A stretch of DNA of 64,000 bases from Epiperipatus broadwayi (taxonomy: Eukaryota; Onychophora; Udeonychophora; Euonychophora; Peripatidae). The stretch lies in the NCBI GenBank assembly GCA_028023455.1, contig JAQFVV010000055.1:4868030-4932029 (forward strand). Reading direction: 5' to 3'. Shown here in pieces: positions 34,518-44,899 of the stretch; the stretch's first letter is position 1, and each line of letters begins with the position of its first letter. The notes beneath the pieces are model-generated. The model was not told where the DNA came from. It made no database searches and worked only from the letters and a program-made list of their open reading frames with translations. The translations under genes and the position numbers were made by a program.

Positions 34518-34622
34518 AAATTATTTTTTCTCATCACAGTTATGCTATCTAGCATAAGCTTTAGTAATTATAAAGCTTATACTAGGTGATAACTGTGGTA
34601 AAAGAAAAATAATTTGCTTCTG
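34518..34622. repeat. ~105-bp near-perfect palindrome
   Basis: Left arm AGCAAATTATTTTTTCTC, CACAGTTATGC, AGCATAAGCTT; right arm AAAGCTTATACTAGGTGATA, ACTGTGGTAAAAG, AATAATTTGCTT. Internal strings (GCATAAGCTTTAGTAATTA) match the outer end of family A units, so this is probably a collapsed inverted pair lacking the ribozyme part. Confidence 0.75.
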
Positions 34623-34814
34623 AAGAATATTATGTAAGTTGCTATCCCTTATTGATTTTATACCAATCTTGACAAAAGGATAGAAGTACCTATAGTTATT
34701 AAAAATGTAAAACATCTTAATGTGAAGTTATTGAACTGGTTTCATATTTATATAACTATTCAAGCATATTGGCTTTGATTAAGTACATTAATATAGCTTG
34801 ATTGTAAAACAAAG

Positions 34815-34995
34815 AACTGAAAGATGGCTGATAGAGGAAAGATCCAGATGCACTGTTCCAAGATCCAAAGCTCCTTACTGATAAAGACCATAAGCTAGAA
34901 ACTAGTCTGGGAATATTGGATAGTATTAGATGGGGATTTGGGATCTATTGATTACTAAAGTTTATCTATATGACATGACTGGTGAGAGAATAAGA
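34815..34995 (+). repeat. single family A hammerhead-like unit
   Basis: AGATCCAGATGCACTGTTCC, then CTGATAA at 34878 (core CTGATGA with one change), GAAAC at 34898-34902 and TAGTC, then TGGGAATATTGGAT. Stem I can pair TCCTTA with TGGGA using G-U pairs. It continues into CTATTGATTACTAAAGTTTA. No inverted partner is adjacent; the palindrome at 34518 lies 200 bp upstream. Confidence 0.6.
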
Positions 34996-35170
34996 ATTTG
35001 CTACTGAACAGCATTGTATAATATAGTGTCATGTGATGTTTTATTGATTTTATAGTTATTGTGATATATTATAACTTTATTTTTCTTTATTGCATTGCCA
35101 AATCCATATAATATTAATATTATCTATGTTCTTTATTACTTTTTACAATGCTTTTTTACAACCCACTATT

Positions 35171-35207
35171 GACAATTTCGATTGCCCCAGCAATCTTCTT
35201 CAGAACT
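35171..35207 (-). ncRNA. hammerhead-like motif, family B, perfect stem II
   Basis: Minus strand: CTGAAGA, A, stem II GATTGC/GCAATC (6 bp, loop TGGG), GAAA, TTGTC. The core is intact and cleavage is predicted after GTC. Helix III would be minimal (A-U, U-G). Best stem II in the window. Confidence 0.55.
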
Positions 35208-35582
35208 ATAACAAACACAATACAAATATATATGAACATATAATTTTACATTATATATATATACCCACATATATCTTTATCAATTAATACTTCCTATAAT
35301 CATATATATAAAAGTATGAATATATAATGTTAGTGGTACATATTAAGAAGATTAATAAAAGTAAAATAAATGAAATAAAAGTAATATATACATATATGAT
35401 TATAGGAAGTATTTGATAAACAGAGAATATAAAAAGTGTCAGACATTATATATAAAGAGGTATATATATAGAGTATATAAAGATATATGTGGGTACATAA
35501 ATAAGATAGAATACACATATAAAATGTAAAATTATATGTTCATGTATATTTATAATCATGTATTTGTATTGTTTGTTATTGT

Positions 35583-35613
35583 TCTGAAAAAGATTGCTGG
35601 AGCAATTGAAACA
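35583..35613 (+). ncRNA. hammerhead-like motif, family B, mutated
   Basis: CTGAAAA (conserved G8 lost), A, GATTGC/GCAATT around TGGA, GAAAC, then AGCC. Probably inactive. Confidence 0.4.
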
Positions 35614-35679
35614 GCCAATAGTGGGTTGTAAAAAAGCATTGTAAATAATAACAAAAAACATAAATGATATTAATATTAT

Positions 35680-38181
35680 TGTTTTATACTTAAATGTATT
35701 TTTATAAAGTCTGTGCAGTATTATTTTAAAAATAAGAAAGGGATATTATTTGAGACATTATACTTCTAATAATATATAAAATAATTTCCTTTTTATTAAT
35801 TTTATCATTAAAGAGTTCATATCTTTTTTTAAAAAAAAAAGATTAAAAATATAATTGTTGTTTTTAGTAATTATTAAATAAATCAATTTGTTTTTATTCT
35901 AATAAATCAATTCACAGAATATATAAATCTGAATATGTTACCAAAATAATTTCACTAACAATATCCTTAAAGGATAATTTTAAAATGAATCTGTAAATAA
36001 TGCCCAACTTCTAATATATCACTGTCAATCTATTTCCTCAGATAAAAGATGATAACTTTTATTTACCTTTATTTTGTTATACTATAAATAACAACATTAA
36101 AATTTGAAAAGGTTGAAGCTTTCTATAAGCCATTTCGACTATCAATGTTTGATTAATTTTTGATATATTTGTTCAATGGCATGAGAATACTCAGATACTC
36201 CTCCATATTAAGTATATACATATTTTCATGGCTAACAGTCATATCCAATATATTATATCATATCTATAACTATTAAGTTTTAATTCAATTACTCATTAAA
36301 TTAATCTGTTAGATAATTACAAATAAACTTTGATTCCTATTATTTTTGATAATAAAGATTGGCAATAATCACAAGAATAACTTTTCAATAAGGAGATCTC
36401 AGGATAATCATTGATTTATTAGTTCTTCATACTACCTATGGAATATCAAGAGGGATTTTACGGATTTCCATGGGTAGTGCACCAATTAAGAAAGGCTTAT
36501 AATTTAAATCTATAATCAAGCTTTATATTTATATATTTTTTAATACTTATTATTAAAATAATATTATTAACTAAACTGTAATTAACACTAATACTTTCTC
36601 TAATAACTAATATATCGTTTAATTTCATATTAATAAACACACCTTAATAATTGGAAATGTCATCAATGACCTATGGGATCAAGGCAGCATGTAGCAAGTA
36701 AAAATCTCTATTAAGAGATGTGTGCTTATTAAACTTTAGATTGCTCTAAACTGAAATGACTTTTCAGTTTAATTTCAACTGTGCATTTTGAGTTCGTGTG
36801 ATGTGGTGAAAATGAGCTCAGAAAAGAAATGCAATATTTAGAATTTGAAAAAACTTTCAAAACAATAATTTTAATAATATTCATTACAAATGATTACAAT
36901 AAACATTCCCATTAACATCTAATTTAAAATAACTTATAACAAAATGATATACAAATATATTATAATAACAATAACAATTGGAGTGTTTATAATTAAACAA
37001 AACTAACAATCTCCCATTGTATGTTGAGATATTTACTCCTATGTATGTGCCTACATATCACACATCCAGTTTATTAAACAATCATTCTCTTTTTTTTTTT
37101 CATGGTCTGTTATTTCAACCTCTAAAATAATAATAGTACTAAGGTTATATACTTGGTGATTCAGTAACAATACAAAAACAATTGAGAAAAGATTGTTATA
37201 ATTCTGGAGGTTTATAATCTCAACCTAATTATTAAATAACTATTAATATAACATTTGAATTAATTCACTTAATTGATTTAGTCCCCCTATTGTACTAACA
37301 ACTCATAGATTAAAACATGTAAATACCAACATTAGGAACAAGTTCTCTTTTAAACTCAGCTAAAAGTATAATAACTTTAAATATTCTTAGTGTTCTGGTT
37401 TTTCCACACCACATAAACTTATTACAACTTTTATTTTTTTTCTTCTTTCTCCGAAGATTCTGCTTATCCTAAGATTCGCGAGGTGTTTGGGTTATTGCAA
37501 CAATAATCCTTCCTTTTGTTCTTTGTTTAGTAATAAAAAAATTATTTATGGCTTGCCTTATTTATTCTAGATGACATATATTTCCATCTATATTATATGG
37601 AACACTTATGATTTCAATCAAAAATATATATGTCATGCATCATTTTTCAGTTAAAACTTTATAGAAACTGACATTCCCACCGGTAAGGTTCAGAGTAGAT
37701 ACTTCCCCTACCATTTATTGAATGACAGTGAATACTTTTCAGCTATTACTAATTTAGTTCTATTGACTCTTAAAATATATACTTAGCTGTTCTTTTATTT
37801 ATCCTTACAGAATATTGACGGTGTTTACTTATTTCCTTTTGTTTATCACTGAAATTCATTTCCCACACGGAACAATTATTGTTCTCTTCCAGTGAATATA
37901 TTTGTTGATACTTTTTCAATATGTACATTTTATTCATCTCTGATTATTTCCTCAATATATATTAATTTCCAAGAGACTGGGAATTATTGACCATTGACTT
38001 GCCCAGTAGAAAATGATTGAGTTATTCCATTATTTTAAACACAAAGCTTATAGTTATCCAATATATCGATGCAGAGTTAAAATTCATTACTTTTTCTGTT
38101 TGTAAATAACAAGATTTTAGGAATTTTTAATCCAACTTTTTTAAAAAATATATATAACAAGAAGAAAAAAAACCTACTTAC
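35680..38181. other. long AT-rich non-coding stretch, nothing recognised
   Basis: 2.5 kb with no supported exon, RNA gene or boundary of a known element. CATTTCGACTATCAATG near 36132 looks like half of a hammerhead-like motif but lacks the CTGANGA part. Confidence 0.4.
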
Positions 38182-38279
38182 CCATTCTTTACGATCCAGA
38201 AGAAGCTTTCTTTCTCTCTTGAATTTTATAGTAAAAGATTGCTTGACACTTTGTGATTGGTTGATATTTCCCACTTTTT
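38182..38279 (-). CDS. well-formed candidate coding exon, unknown protein
   Basis: Minus strand: pyrimidine-rich acceptor TTTGTTTTAACAG, 98-bp exon, and near-consensus donor GG|GTAAGTAGG. The exon completes a codon with its first two bases and then reads 32 codons, with QSQSVKQSFTIKF and KRERKLLLDRKEW at the end, finishing in phase 0. The peptide is basic and has no stop; I do not recognise the family. Phase 0 is compatible with the candidate exon at 7319-7523 (starts in phase 0). Splice-site quality makes this the best host-gene evidence in the window. Upstream exons would lie above 38.3 kb or outside. Confidence 0.55.
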
Positions 38280-39160
38280 CTGTTAAAACAAACATTTATT
38301 TGCAAGTTTTTGGTTTATCATTTTAAAATGACAGTTTTCATTTTTTTTTTAAAAATAAAATATTGAAATATAATATTTTTTAGAAATTAAATAAAGATAC
38401 AATTTACTGTTTTAATTTTAGATCAGTATTTTGTAAAATTGATAAATATTTATTTATTTTTAAGCATAACATCCCAATTTGACTATAAACAATTTTTATT
38501 TTTAAAATCAAATGCGCTCAAACAATACTTATTGTTTTCTATAATGCATCATGTTTACAAGACATAATTTGAACTTCACTGGTTTTAGATACTAAATGAT
38601 ATTAATTGTCCATTTATCTGCATATCTACTGACTCTATAGGTTATTATTTATATGTATCTTGAGTTAATTGTGTTACTTATCAGATCACTTATAAATTTC
38701 CATTAACTAAACTCAAGTTCAAACCCTATAATCTAATATGTCATTATTGTTTTTTCTAGTTTACTAAGTAAATATCACTGGGTTTAACAATATTTAAAAT
38801 TATACAACAAAATTTTATTTTAGAATAGACTGGGATAATAAAAAGCGCACAATATATATTATTAATAATGTTGATATCGATGATATTATAGCTACATTTA
38901 GAAGCTACACATATGAAATGATAATACTGCTTACAAGATTGTCCATTAGCACATTTTTTTGTATTTTAGCAGTTGGCAGACAAAGTATAATATAACCACT
39001 TCTTTATTAGATTAATGTAAAAACTGAGTGTATGTACAGTTTGTGGATACATTTTCATATGTGTGTCACGGGCCATTATTGATAATGTATTTGATAAATG
39101 ATAAGATTGGATTGAACTAAAGAGCCTGAAAATAATGAGGAAATTTTTTATTTAGATTTA
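38280..39160. other. non-coding, nothing recognised
   Basis: AT-rich; no supported feature. Confidence 0.4.
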
Positions 39161-39189
39161 AAAATAAAATGGAGCCTTAATTTGTTGTA

Positions 39190-39420
39190 TTATTAAATGA
39201 AAAAGAACTTAATATTAATAGTGTGAGATCTCAAATATCAGAGTTGTATAAATTTGTAATTTGGAGAGTATTCCAGCATTCAATTATTTTACATAAGATT
39301 GAGTCTGACAAAAGTGAGAATTTAGAAATTTATATTTCAGAAATAGTGGACCTAATCAGTGAAGAATTTATTAGCTTCACGTTCCCAAATCAAAATGCTT
39401 TAGATTTGCCTATATAATTA
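39190..39420 (+). CDS. unrecognised ORF, first of three in a row
   Basis: Open from about 39190 with a stop at 39416-39418 and no clear ATG at the open start. The peptide includes RSQISELYKFVIWRV and YISEIVDLISEEFISF, alternating hydrophobic and acidic, helix-like, with ordinary composition for coding sequence. No family recognised. It could be a fragment of a mobile or integrated viral gene. No splice acceptor of note precedes it. Confidence 0.3.
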
Positions 39421-39431
39421 GAAAAATAGGT

Positions 39432-39461
39432 TGAAGATAAGAGTGTGGCCGCTCTTATCTT
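39432..39461. other. perfect 10-bp-stem hairpin between ORFs
   Basis: AAGATAAGAG and CTCTTATCTT flank the loop TGTGGCCG. GC content is higher than around it, and AAATTCGAATCTT follows, resembling a weak B box. It could be a structured RNA end or a relic of a tRNA-like element. Confidence 0.45.
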
Positions 39462-39563
39462 TATAAATTCGAATCTTGTGTTAAGATTTGTGTGTCTCTC
39501 TTGTAATAAAATTAAGCACACAAGGCGCATGTACTAAGGTACATAAATATAAATATTTCTGAT

Positions 39564-39842
39564 ATGGTAAAAACTGGTTTTAGTAAAACTGATATATATA
39601 TGAGTGTGAAATGTATTTTAAAAAAAATATGTACAAGAAAGGAAACATTAAAAACGATACAAAAATGGATCTTGATACTTTATGTATCGAATTTTGGACA
39701 TAAAATTGGGATGATAAATGCTGATTTGTTCAATGTGGGCTTTAGATCATCCATGAGTTTAAATAGGTTAATAAATAATATAGAAGCTAAAATAGATAAG
39801 ATAAAGTATTCTAATGTCGTATATGCTTTGGGATGTGGCTAA
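39564..39842 (+). CDS. unrecognised 92-codon ORF
   Basis: ATG at 39564 to TAA at 39840. The peptide has a lysine-rich N-terminus (CILKKICTRKETLKTIQKW) and NADLFNVGFRSSMSLNRLIN. An AT-rich ATAAATATAAATATT lies just upstream. Not recognised. Its position in line with the ORFs at 39190 and 39941 argues for one former multi-ORF unit. Confidence 0.3.
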   Translation: MVKTGFSKTDIYMSVKCILKKICTRKETLKTIQKWILILYVSNFGHKIGMINADLFNVGFRSSMSLNRLINNIEAKIDKIKYSNVVYALGCG

Positions 39843-39940
39843 TTGAATTGTCCATATGTATACTACAGGAAAACTAAGATGAATTTGAGTACTAGAATGA
39901 CTTAGCATTCGCTTATATATATAAAACAAACATTTTACAA

Positions 39941-40150
39941 ATGTGTGTATTTTATAATCATAAAAAGGAATATGGATACAGATTCAATCCGGTTACAATT
40001 GAACTAGTTTATGAAGAAAGGATTGATAGAGACAAATCAAAAAGGTTGGTTTATTGCACATATGAATACTTGATGAATCAAAAGAATTTTAAAAATTTTA
40101 ATGGTGAATTATTTTTTTTGGTAACCATGATTATGACGTTAATGAATTAA
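39941..40150 (+). CDS. unrecognised 69-codon ORF
   Basis: ATG at 39941 to TAA at 40148, preceded at about 39917-39929 by a TATATATATAAAAC TATA-like box. The peptide KKEYGYRFNPVTIELVYEE followed by DRDKSKRLVYCTYEYLM looks globular and charged. No family recognised; the tail after FNGELFF is hydrophobic and may be past a frameshift. Confidence 0.3.
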   Translation: MCVFYNHKKEYGYRFNPVTIELVYEERIDRDKSKRLVYCTYEYLMNQKNFKNFNGELFFLVTMIMTLMN

Positions 40151-40710
40151 AATATTACTTAGTTTCTTAAATTATAATTTATCTGTTATGTGGTCTTTAT
40201 ATTACATAGTAAAAAGCAAACCGCTATTTAGGCTTTTAAAGAAGTATTGCTGATATCAAAATGAGACCCCCTGGCATTTTAATACTCGTAATAACGTTAA
40301 ATTAAATTATTTTCATTCTTGTTTAACACTTTACAGCAAGGCGATTATCTAATTTAATTTTGTCATTGAAATGTTCGAGCTAATTTAAAAAATTTCCAAG
40401 CAATTTTCTCTTTAATCCTTTAGCTTTGCTCTTTCAAATTAGTCAGATATAAAATATTTTCGTATAAAAAATATCTCTGTCGCATTCATTTTGCTCAAAC
40501 GTAAAAATGTGTATGTATTAATAAATGTCATCACGCAAACGCAAATTCTTTACCGTTTATTAATATACAATAACTTTTTTCCAGCCTTTTAAAAACTTTT
40601 AACCGAAAGCTTCTTTTTATATGTATAAGTACAGGGGAGAAATCGAAATATATATTTAGGGGCCCGTATTACTTGCAAATCGAGAAGAAAATATATATAT
40701 ATATATTTAA
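40151..40710. other. non-coding, nothing recognised
   Basis: AT-rich; ATATAT run next to the SINE at 40711. Confidence 0.35.
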
Positions 40711-40808
40711 GGGTCATAGCATCGGCCGGGACGCGAACCCGCAACCCGGGCAACTGCCTGCTAGTGCAGAGCAGTCGCGCTGACCTCTCGACCACCAATG
40801 CAAGACAG
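40711..40808 (-). mobile_element. tRNA-derived mini-SINE, family V
   Basis: Minus strand: TTGGTGGTCGAGAGGTCAGC (A box region), GGGTTCGCGTCCCGGCC (B box), then GATGCTATGACCC. The anticodon arm carries a larger loop than in the copy at 59753. Flanks share ATATATTT-like sequence but a clear TSD is not provable in this AT repeat. The minus ORF running through it is not a gene. Confidence 0.8.
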
Positions 40809-41229
40809 AATAAATATATTTGTTACAAATACACAGTGGTAAACATAAAGGTTGTACTTATAGTCAGATTTATCTGAATATAAATAATACGTAATCTAAT
40901 ATTTATTAGATTACGTTTAAAATATTAGATTACGTTGATTTACTAACTCATATTTAAGCTTTTGTGAGATAAGTGTATTAAAATAAATATAAGATTAGAA
41001 AAAAAAAAAGATTAGTTTTTGTTTATTTAAAAATAATAAATCTTTTAATTTTTAAATAAATGTTAAGTTTTACTCAAGTCTTAAGTAAAGATGTAGGTAC
41101 AGTATTTTTAACAGGTGGAATGAATGATTAATACCTCATTTAATATAAGTATTGAAATGAATGTGTGTAATGAAAAATATACAAAAATTTAATTAAATGA
41201 AAATGTTTACATATAAAAAAAATCCATAT

Positions 41230-41380
41230 ACATATTGCACTATAGATAAAGGTAGATTTCCATCTTTATTGTTTAAATGAAGTTGCCTTAACAACAGATT
41301 GGATTGTTGGTTGCTATTGATATGGTCTAAGAGTTGATTGCATTCATATCTACCTATCTAGCCTTGAGCATTATTAGCTT
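41230..41380 (+). repeat. unclassified repeat R2, copy 1
   Basis: TCCATCTTTATTGTTTAAA, then GTTGCCTTAACAACAGATTG and a GATTGTTGGTTGCTATTGAT block. Matches 45500-45610 and 46390-46500. Confidence 0.55.
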
Positions 41381-41403
41381 TATTATATAATTAATACATA
41401 CAC

Positions 41404-41500
41404 CATGTTTCCCCAAAAATAAGACGGATCTTATATTAATTTTTGTTCTAAAAGTTACCATAGGGCTTATTTTTAGGGGATGTTGTATTTTTTCATGTAT
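41404..41500 (+). repeat. left end of old DNA transposon (GGGCTTAT family)
   Basis: ACCATGTTTCCCCAAAAATA, GACGGATCTTATATTAATTT and AGGGCTTATTTTTAGGGGAT. The end at 45355-45378 (TTATTTTGGAGGAACATGTA) is its inverted counterpart. The LTR element at 41738-44413 lies between them, so it may have inserted into this older element. Confidence 0.5.
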
Positions 41501-41737
41501 AAAAATCTAAATTTATTCAAGTACGTCTTCTTTTTGCAGAAAGCTATATTTTTACCCAGAGAGCCCCCCAAATTATTTTCTTGTAGTCACTGGAATAGCT
41601 CTTTTTTTGCACTCATCTTATCTGGCAATTAGATTATGGTTCCATTTAAATTTACAATTAAATCAAGTGTTAATCGAAGACTTGTGAGAAAGGAGTCATA
41701 ATAAAAGTGATTACAGTTAAGAATGGTTTATCCACGC

Positions 41738-42346
41738 TGTTATATATATATAGAATAATAACAATTAACGATTGCAGATTGTCAAGCTAATTTTTGTAAC
41801 TAGTGTATATAGAATGAAATAAGTCAGTGTAACCCGGATCTCACGTCTGACAGATATGGGTCACTAACTACTACAGAAATATAAAGAAAGCAAATGAGAC
41901 CAACCCGCGACAGATATAAAAACAAGAGTCAAAAGACTCTTGAGGTCTTTTTTTCTGCTACAGTGCTGGCGGGTGTATGTTCAAGGAGACAATATCCCAG
42001 GCACTCGGTGCCTGTAGGTAATCCAGCCGACTATGACCTTGAACAGATCGTACTGATCTTTTATTATTTTATAATGCCCAACTGGGCTATTCGTGATTAA
42101 TTAATTTATGCCTGTCACGGGTAGGGTGAACTTATATATAAACTTTTAACCTTGGTACGCGGGGAGCATTAGGATATTAAGATCCCCAACTGTTGTAGCC
42201 AGTTCTCCATATTATATATATATGTGTTAGCTATTTATGTATATTAACCTATTTATTGTATATTAAACTATTATATCACATACCTTGTCTGTTTACTAAA
42301 CCAAAGTTATCATTGCTGATCAGTAGGCGAAAGCCAGGACACAGCA
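41738..42346 (+). repeat. 5' LTR
   Basis: Starts TGTTATATATATAT and ends GCCAGGACACAGCA. A TATA-like GATATAAAAACAAG lies at about 41913-41926. Compared with the 3' LTR it lacks the extra ATAGAATAATAACA block and has an additional ATATGTGTTAGCTATT near 42220-42235. Confidence 0.92.
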
Positions 42347-42353
42347 AATTAAG

Positions 42354-42370
42354 TGGCGCAGTCGACAGGA
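42354..42370 (+). promoter_or_regulatory. primer binding site
   Basis: TGGCGCAGTCGACAGGA begins 7 bases after the 5' LTR with the TGG expected to pair with a tRNA CCA end. I cannot name the tRNA with certainty. Confidence 0.8.
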
Positions 42371-42511
42371 TATGATTATATACTTCAATACCAAAAAGGC
42401 AAAGAAATAGCACATGCAGATGCACTGTCAAGAATTCCAAATAAACAAGAGAAAATTAGTACAGAGGTTGAAATAAAGTATATAGATGCATTAAACAGAC
42501 ATATTAAATAG
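42371..42511 (+). pseudogene. Pol remnant: end of RNase H region
   Basis: Directly after the primer binding site the frame reads YDYILQYQKGKEIAHADALS, the conserved end of the gypsy RNase H domain (HADALSR), then stops at TAG 42509. The sudden joining of PBS to RNase H marks the internal deletion, about 2-3 kb if the family has usual length. Confidence 0.85.
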
Positions 42512-42516
42512 TAAAA

Positions 42517-43370
42517 GGGTAGCAAATTGGACAAATGCTGATCAGGGCTACCAGCTATTAAAGCAATGGTTTAAAAATGGATTCGAGGCCTGAATACGTT
42601 GATCCGAGTTTTTGGGCAAATAGAAATAAATTATCAACTTGTAAAGACTGTGTGCTAATGGGTGATCAGGTTGTGATTCCTATGGAGCGCAGACAACAAG
42701 TTTTAAATTTACTGCATGAAGGGCACCCAGGAGTGGTACGGGCAAAAGCACTGACTCGTAGCTACATAATGGTGGCCAAAAATATCAAGAGACATCGAGA
42801 AAAATATTAAAAAATGTGCACCATGTCAGAGACAGATGAATATGCCAACCAAAGAGTACAACTCATGGCCAAAGGCAACAACAGCTTGGCAAAGACTTCA
42901 CATAGACCATGCTGATCCAATAAATGGGAAGATACTATTGGTGATTATTGATGCATATTCAAAGTGGACAGAGTGTAGAATAGTGAAAGACGTTAGTGCC
43001 AATGAAATTGTTAAGATACTAAGTGCAGTATTTGCTTGCCATGGACTGCCAGAAACAATTGTGTCTGACAATGGAACAGCATTTACGGCTACAGAAACTG
43101 AAGAATATTTCCAGAAGAATGGAATCAAACACATACGGATACCAGCTTACCACCCAGAATCGAATGGACTAGCTGAAAAGGCAGTATAGAATATAAAGAA
43201 AGCCTTTAAAAAACTAGATAACCAGGATCTTCAGAGTGCTATCAATGATGCAATGCTACATCAACACTCAATGCCATCAACAGCTATGGGAAAGTCTCCA
43301 GCAGAATTACTAATGGGCAGGAAATTGCGCATTAAATTATCATTACTGCTTCCAAACCACCGAAAAAATG
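42517..43370 (+). pseudogene. Pol remnant: integrase (zinc and catalytic domains)
   Basis: The HHCC-type zinc region is visible (LLHEGHPGVVRAKAL, then CAPCQRQM after a frame change at about 42773), followed by the DDE core: HIDHADPI with LVIIDAYSKW, TIVSDNGTAF and YHPESNGLAEKAV. All three acidic positions are present. Breaks include stops near 42574, the frame change in the zinc region, and a TAG at 43187 just after the catalytic glutamate region. Inactive. The ORF on the minus strand here is a shadow. Confidence 0.9.
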
Positions 43371-43371
43371 G

Positions 43372-43583
43372 ATAGTGAAAATTATAAAAACATTTTTGCA
43401 AAAGGAGATAGAGTTTGGGTCCGGGATATGCTACAGAAAAAATGGATAGAAGGGATAATTACAAAACTGTTATCACAGCACATAGTAATCATCCAGTTAC
43501 AAGATGGCACAACATATAGAAGACATATAAACCATCTCAGACATCGCGTTGTAGAACTGCAAATATTGACACATCCCAAATGA
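43372..43583 (+). pseudogene. Pol remnant: integrase C-terminal region
   Basis: FAKGDRVWVRDM near the start is the usual GDRVWVR strand of gypsy integrase C-termini, and YRRHINHLRHRVV near the end is its closing RRHxNHLR motif. It ends at TGA 43581 and is followed by acidic, AT-rich coding debris up to the polypurine tract. Confidence 0.85.
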
Positions 43584-43792
43584 ATCAGGATTACAGGACC
43601 AAGAGAAATTGGATATAGATCAACAAGCAGAAACAGAAGAAGAGACAACACCTGACAATAATGGAACAGATCGGATTCCTATGCCAAAGCCAGATGACGA
43701 AACAATGGATATACGCTGACCGAAAAGGAAAATATAAAAGCCATACATATTGAGAGACTATGTCTAAATAATAGAGACACAATTTCTGAAGT

Positions 43793-43802
43793 AAGGGAGG
43801 AG
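43793..43802 (+). promoter_or_regulatory. polypurine tract
   Basis: AAGGGAGGAG abuts the 3' LTR, the expected site for plus-strand DNA priming. Confidence 0.85.
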
Positions 43803-44413
43803 TGTTATGTATATAGAATAATAACAATATAGAATAATAACAATTGATAACGATTGCAGATTGTCAAGCTAATTTTCGTAACTAGTATATATAGAATGAA
43901 ATAAGTCAGTGTAACCCGGATCTCACATCTGATAGATATGGGTCACCAACTACTCCAGAAATATAAAGAAAGCAAATGAGACCGACACGCAACAGGTATA
44001 AAAACAAAAGTCAAAAGACTCTCAAGGTCTTTTTTCCTGTTACAGTGCTGGTGGGTATATGTTCAAGGAGACAATATCCCAGGTACTCGGTGCCTTTAGA
44101 TAATCCAGCTGACTAGGACCTTAAACAGATCGTACTGATCTTTTATTATTTTATAACACCCAACTGGGCTCTTCGTGATTAATTAATTTATGCCTGTCGC
44201 AGGTAGGGTGAACTTATATATAAACTTTTAACCTTGGTTTGCGGGGAGCATTAGGATATTAAGATCCCCAATTGTTGTAGTTAGTTCTCCATATTATATA
44301 TTTATGTATATTAACCTATTTATTGTATATTAAACTATTATATTACATACCTTGTCTGTTTACTAAACCAAAGTTATCATTGCTGATCCGTAGGCGAAAG
44401 CCGGGACACAGCA
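43803..44413 (+). repeat. 3' LTR
   Basis: TGTTATGTATATAGAATAAT to GGGACACAGCA. Carries a short internal duplication of TAGAATAATAACAAT near its start. Otherwise collinear with 41738-42346. Confidence 0.92.
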
Positions 44414-44445
44414 CAAGCAAAAACAACAAAAAATTCAGAAAATGT

Positions 44446-44543
44446 TGTCAATGCATTGGTGGCCTAGTGGTTAGCATAGCTGCCTTTCAAGCAGCTGGCC
44501 CGGATTCGCTTCCCGGTCAATGCATTTGACATATAAAAAAAAT
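44446..44543 (+). mobile_element. tRNA-Gly-derived mini-SINE, family G, with 14-bp TSD
   Basis: GCATTGGTGGCCTAGTGG, anticodon arm CTGCCTTTCAAGCAG (triplet TTC by substitution), B box GGATTCGCTTCCCGG, trailer TGCATTTGACATAT and poly(A). TSD AATTCAGAAAATGT at 44432-44445 and 44544-44557 is perfect. The insertion lies about 30 bp beyond the LTR element. Confidence 0.92.
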
Positions 44544-44899
44544 AATTCAGAAAATGTCTCCTATTCTTTTTAAAAACTTTTCTTTGGGAGAAAGGTTGAT
44601 GATTTAACTTAAGCTAAAAACTTACTAGAATCACTTCCATTATTTATAATCTTTTAGGAGGCAAAAAAGTGATTAAGAAATCAAACTAATTTTTCTTTTA
44701 TGTTGAATATTTAAATGCTAGCATGATGAAACTCTAAATATTAAATATCTAAAAATATATAAATGAAATTATAAATTGTCTGATATGCTGACTCGTAATA
44801 GATAAATTGTTTCTCTATATAGGTAGAATTAAATTTGTTGAAGATGATTGACAAATAATACAAAAGAACCATTTAATTTATATTACTATTTAAACTTTA

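Larger units (their letters stand above)
35124..35666. mobile_element. 543-bp inverted-repeat element with family B hammerheads and 13-bp TSD
   Basis: Flanked by ATATTAATATTAT at 35111-35123 and 35667-35679. Left arm CTTTATTACTTTTTACAATG, ACAACCCACTATTGACAATT; right arm CCAATAGTGGGTTGTAAAAA, GCATTGTAAATAATAAC. Arms extend inward as AACACAATACAAATATA and its complement around an AT-rich core. The length is nearly the same as 10140-10681 although the sequence is unrelated. The short ORFs inside come from repeat sequence. Confidence 0.75.
41738..44413 (+). mobile_element. Ty3/gypsy-type LTR retrotransposon, internally deleted
   Basis: Two LTRs of 609 and 611 bp, each TGTTAT...CACAGCA, enclose only 1456 bp. 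Primer binding site, RNase H tail, integrase and polypurine tract are in order, but gag, protease and RT are missing between the PBS and the RNase H end. Possible 5-bp TSD CACGC/CAAGC with one mismatch. LTRs differ by substitutions and short indels, so the insertion is not recent. The remaining integrase is broken, so the copy could move only with proteins supplied by relatives. The order RNase H-integrase places it in the Ty3/gypsy group. Confidence 0.92.

Noticed and set aside
36120-36160. Hammerhead motif around CATTTCGACTATC
   Set aside because: No CTGANGA partner or stem II on the complementary side.
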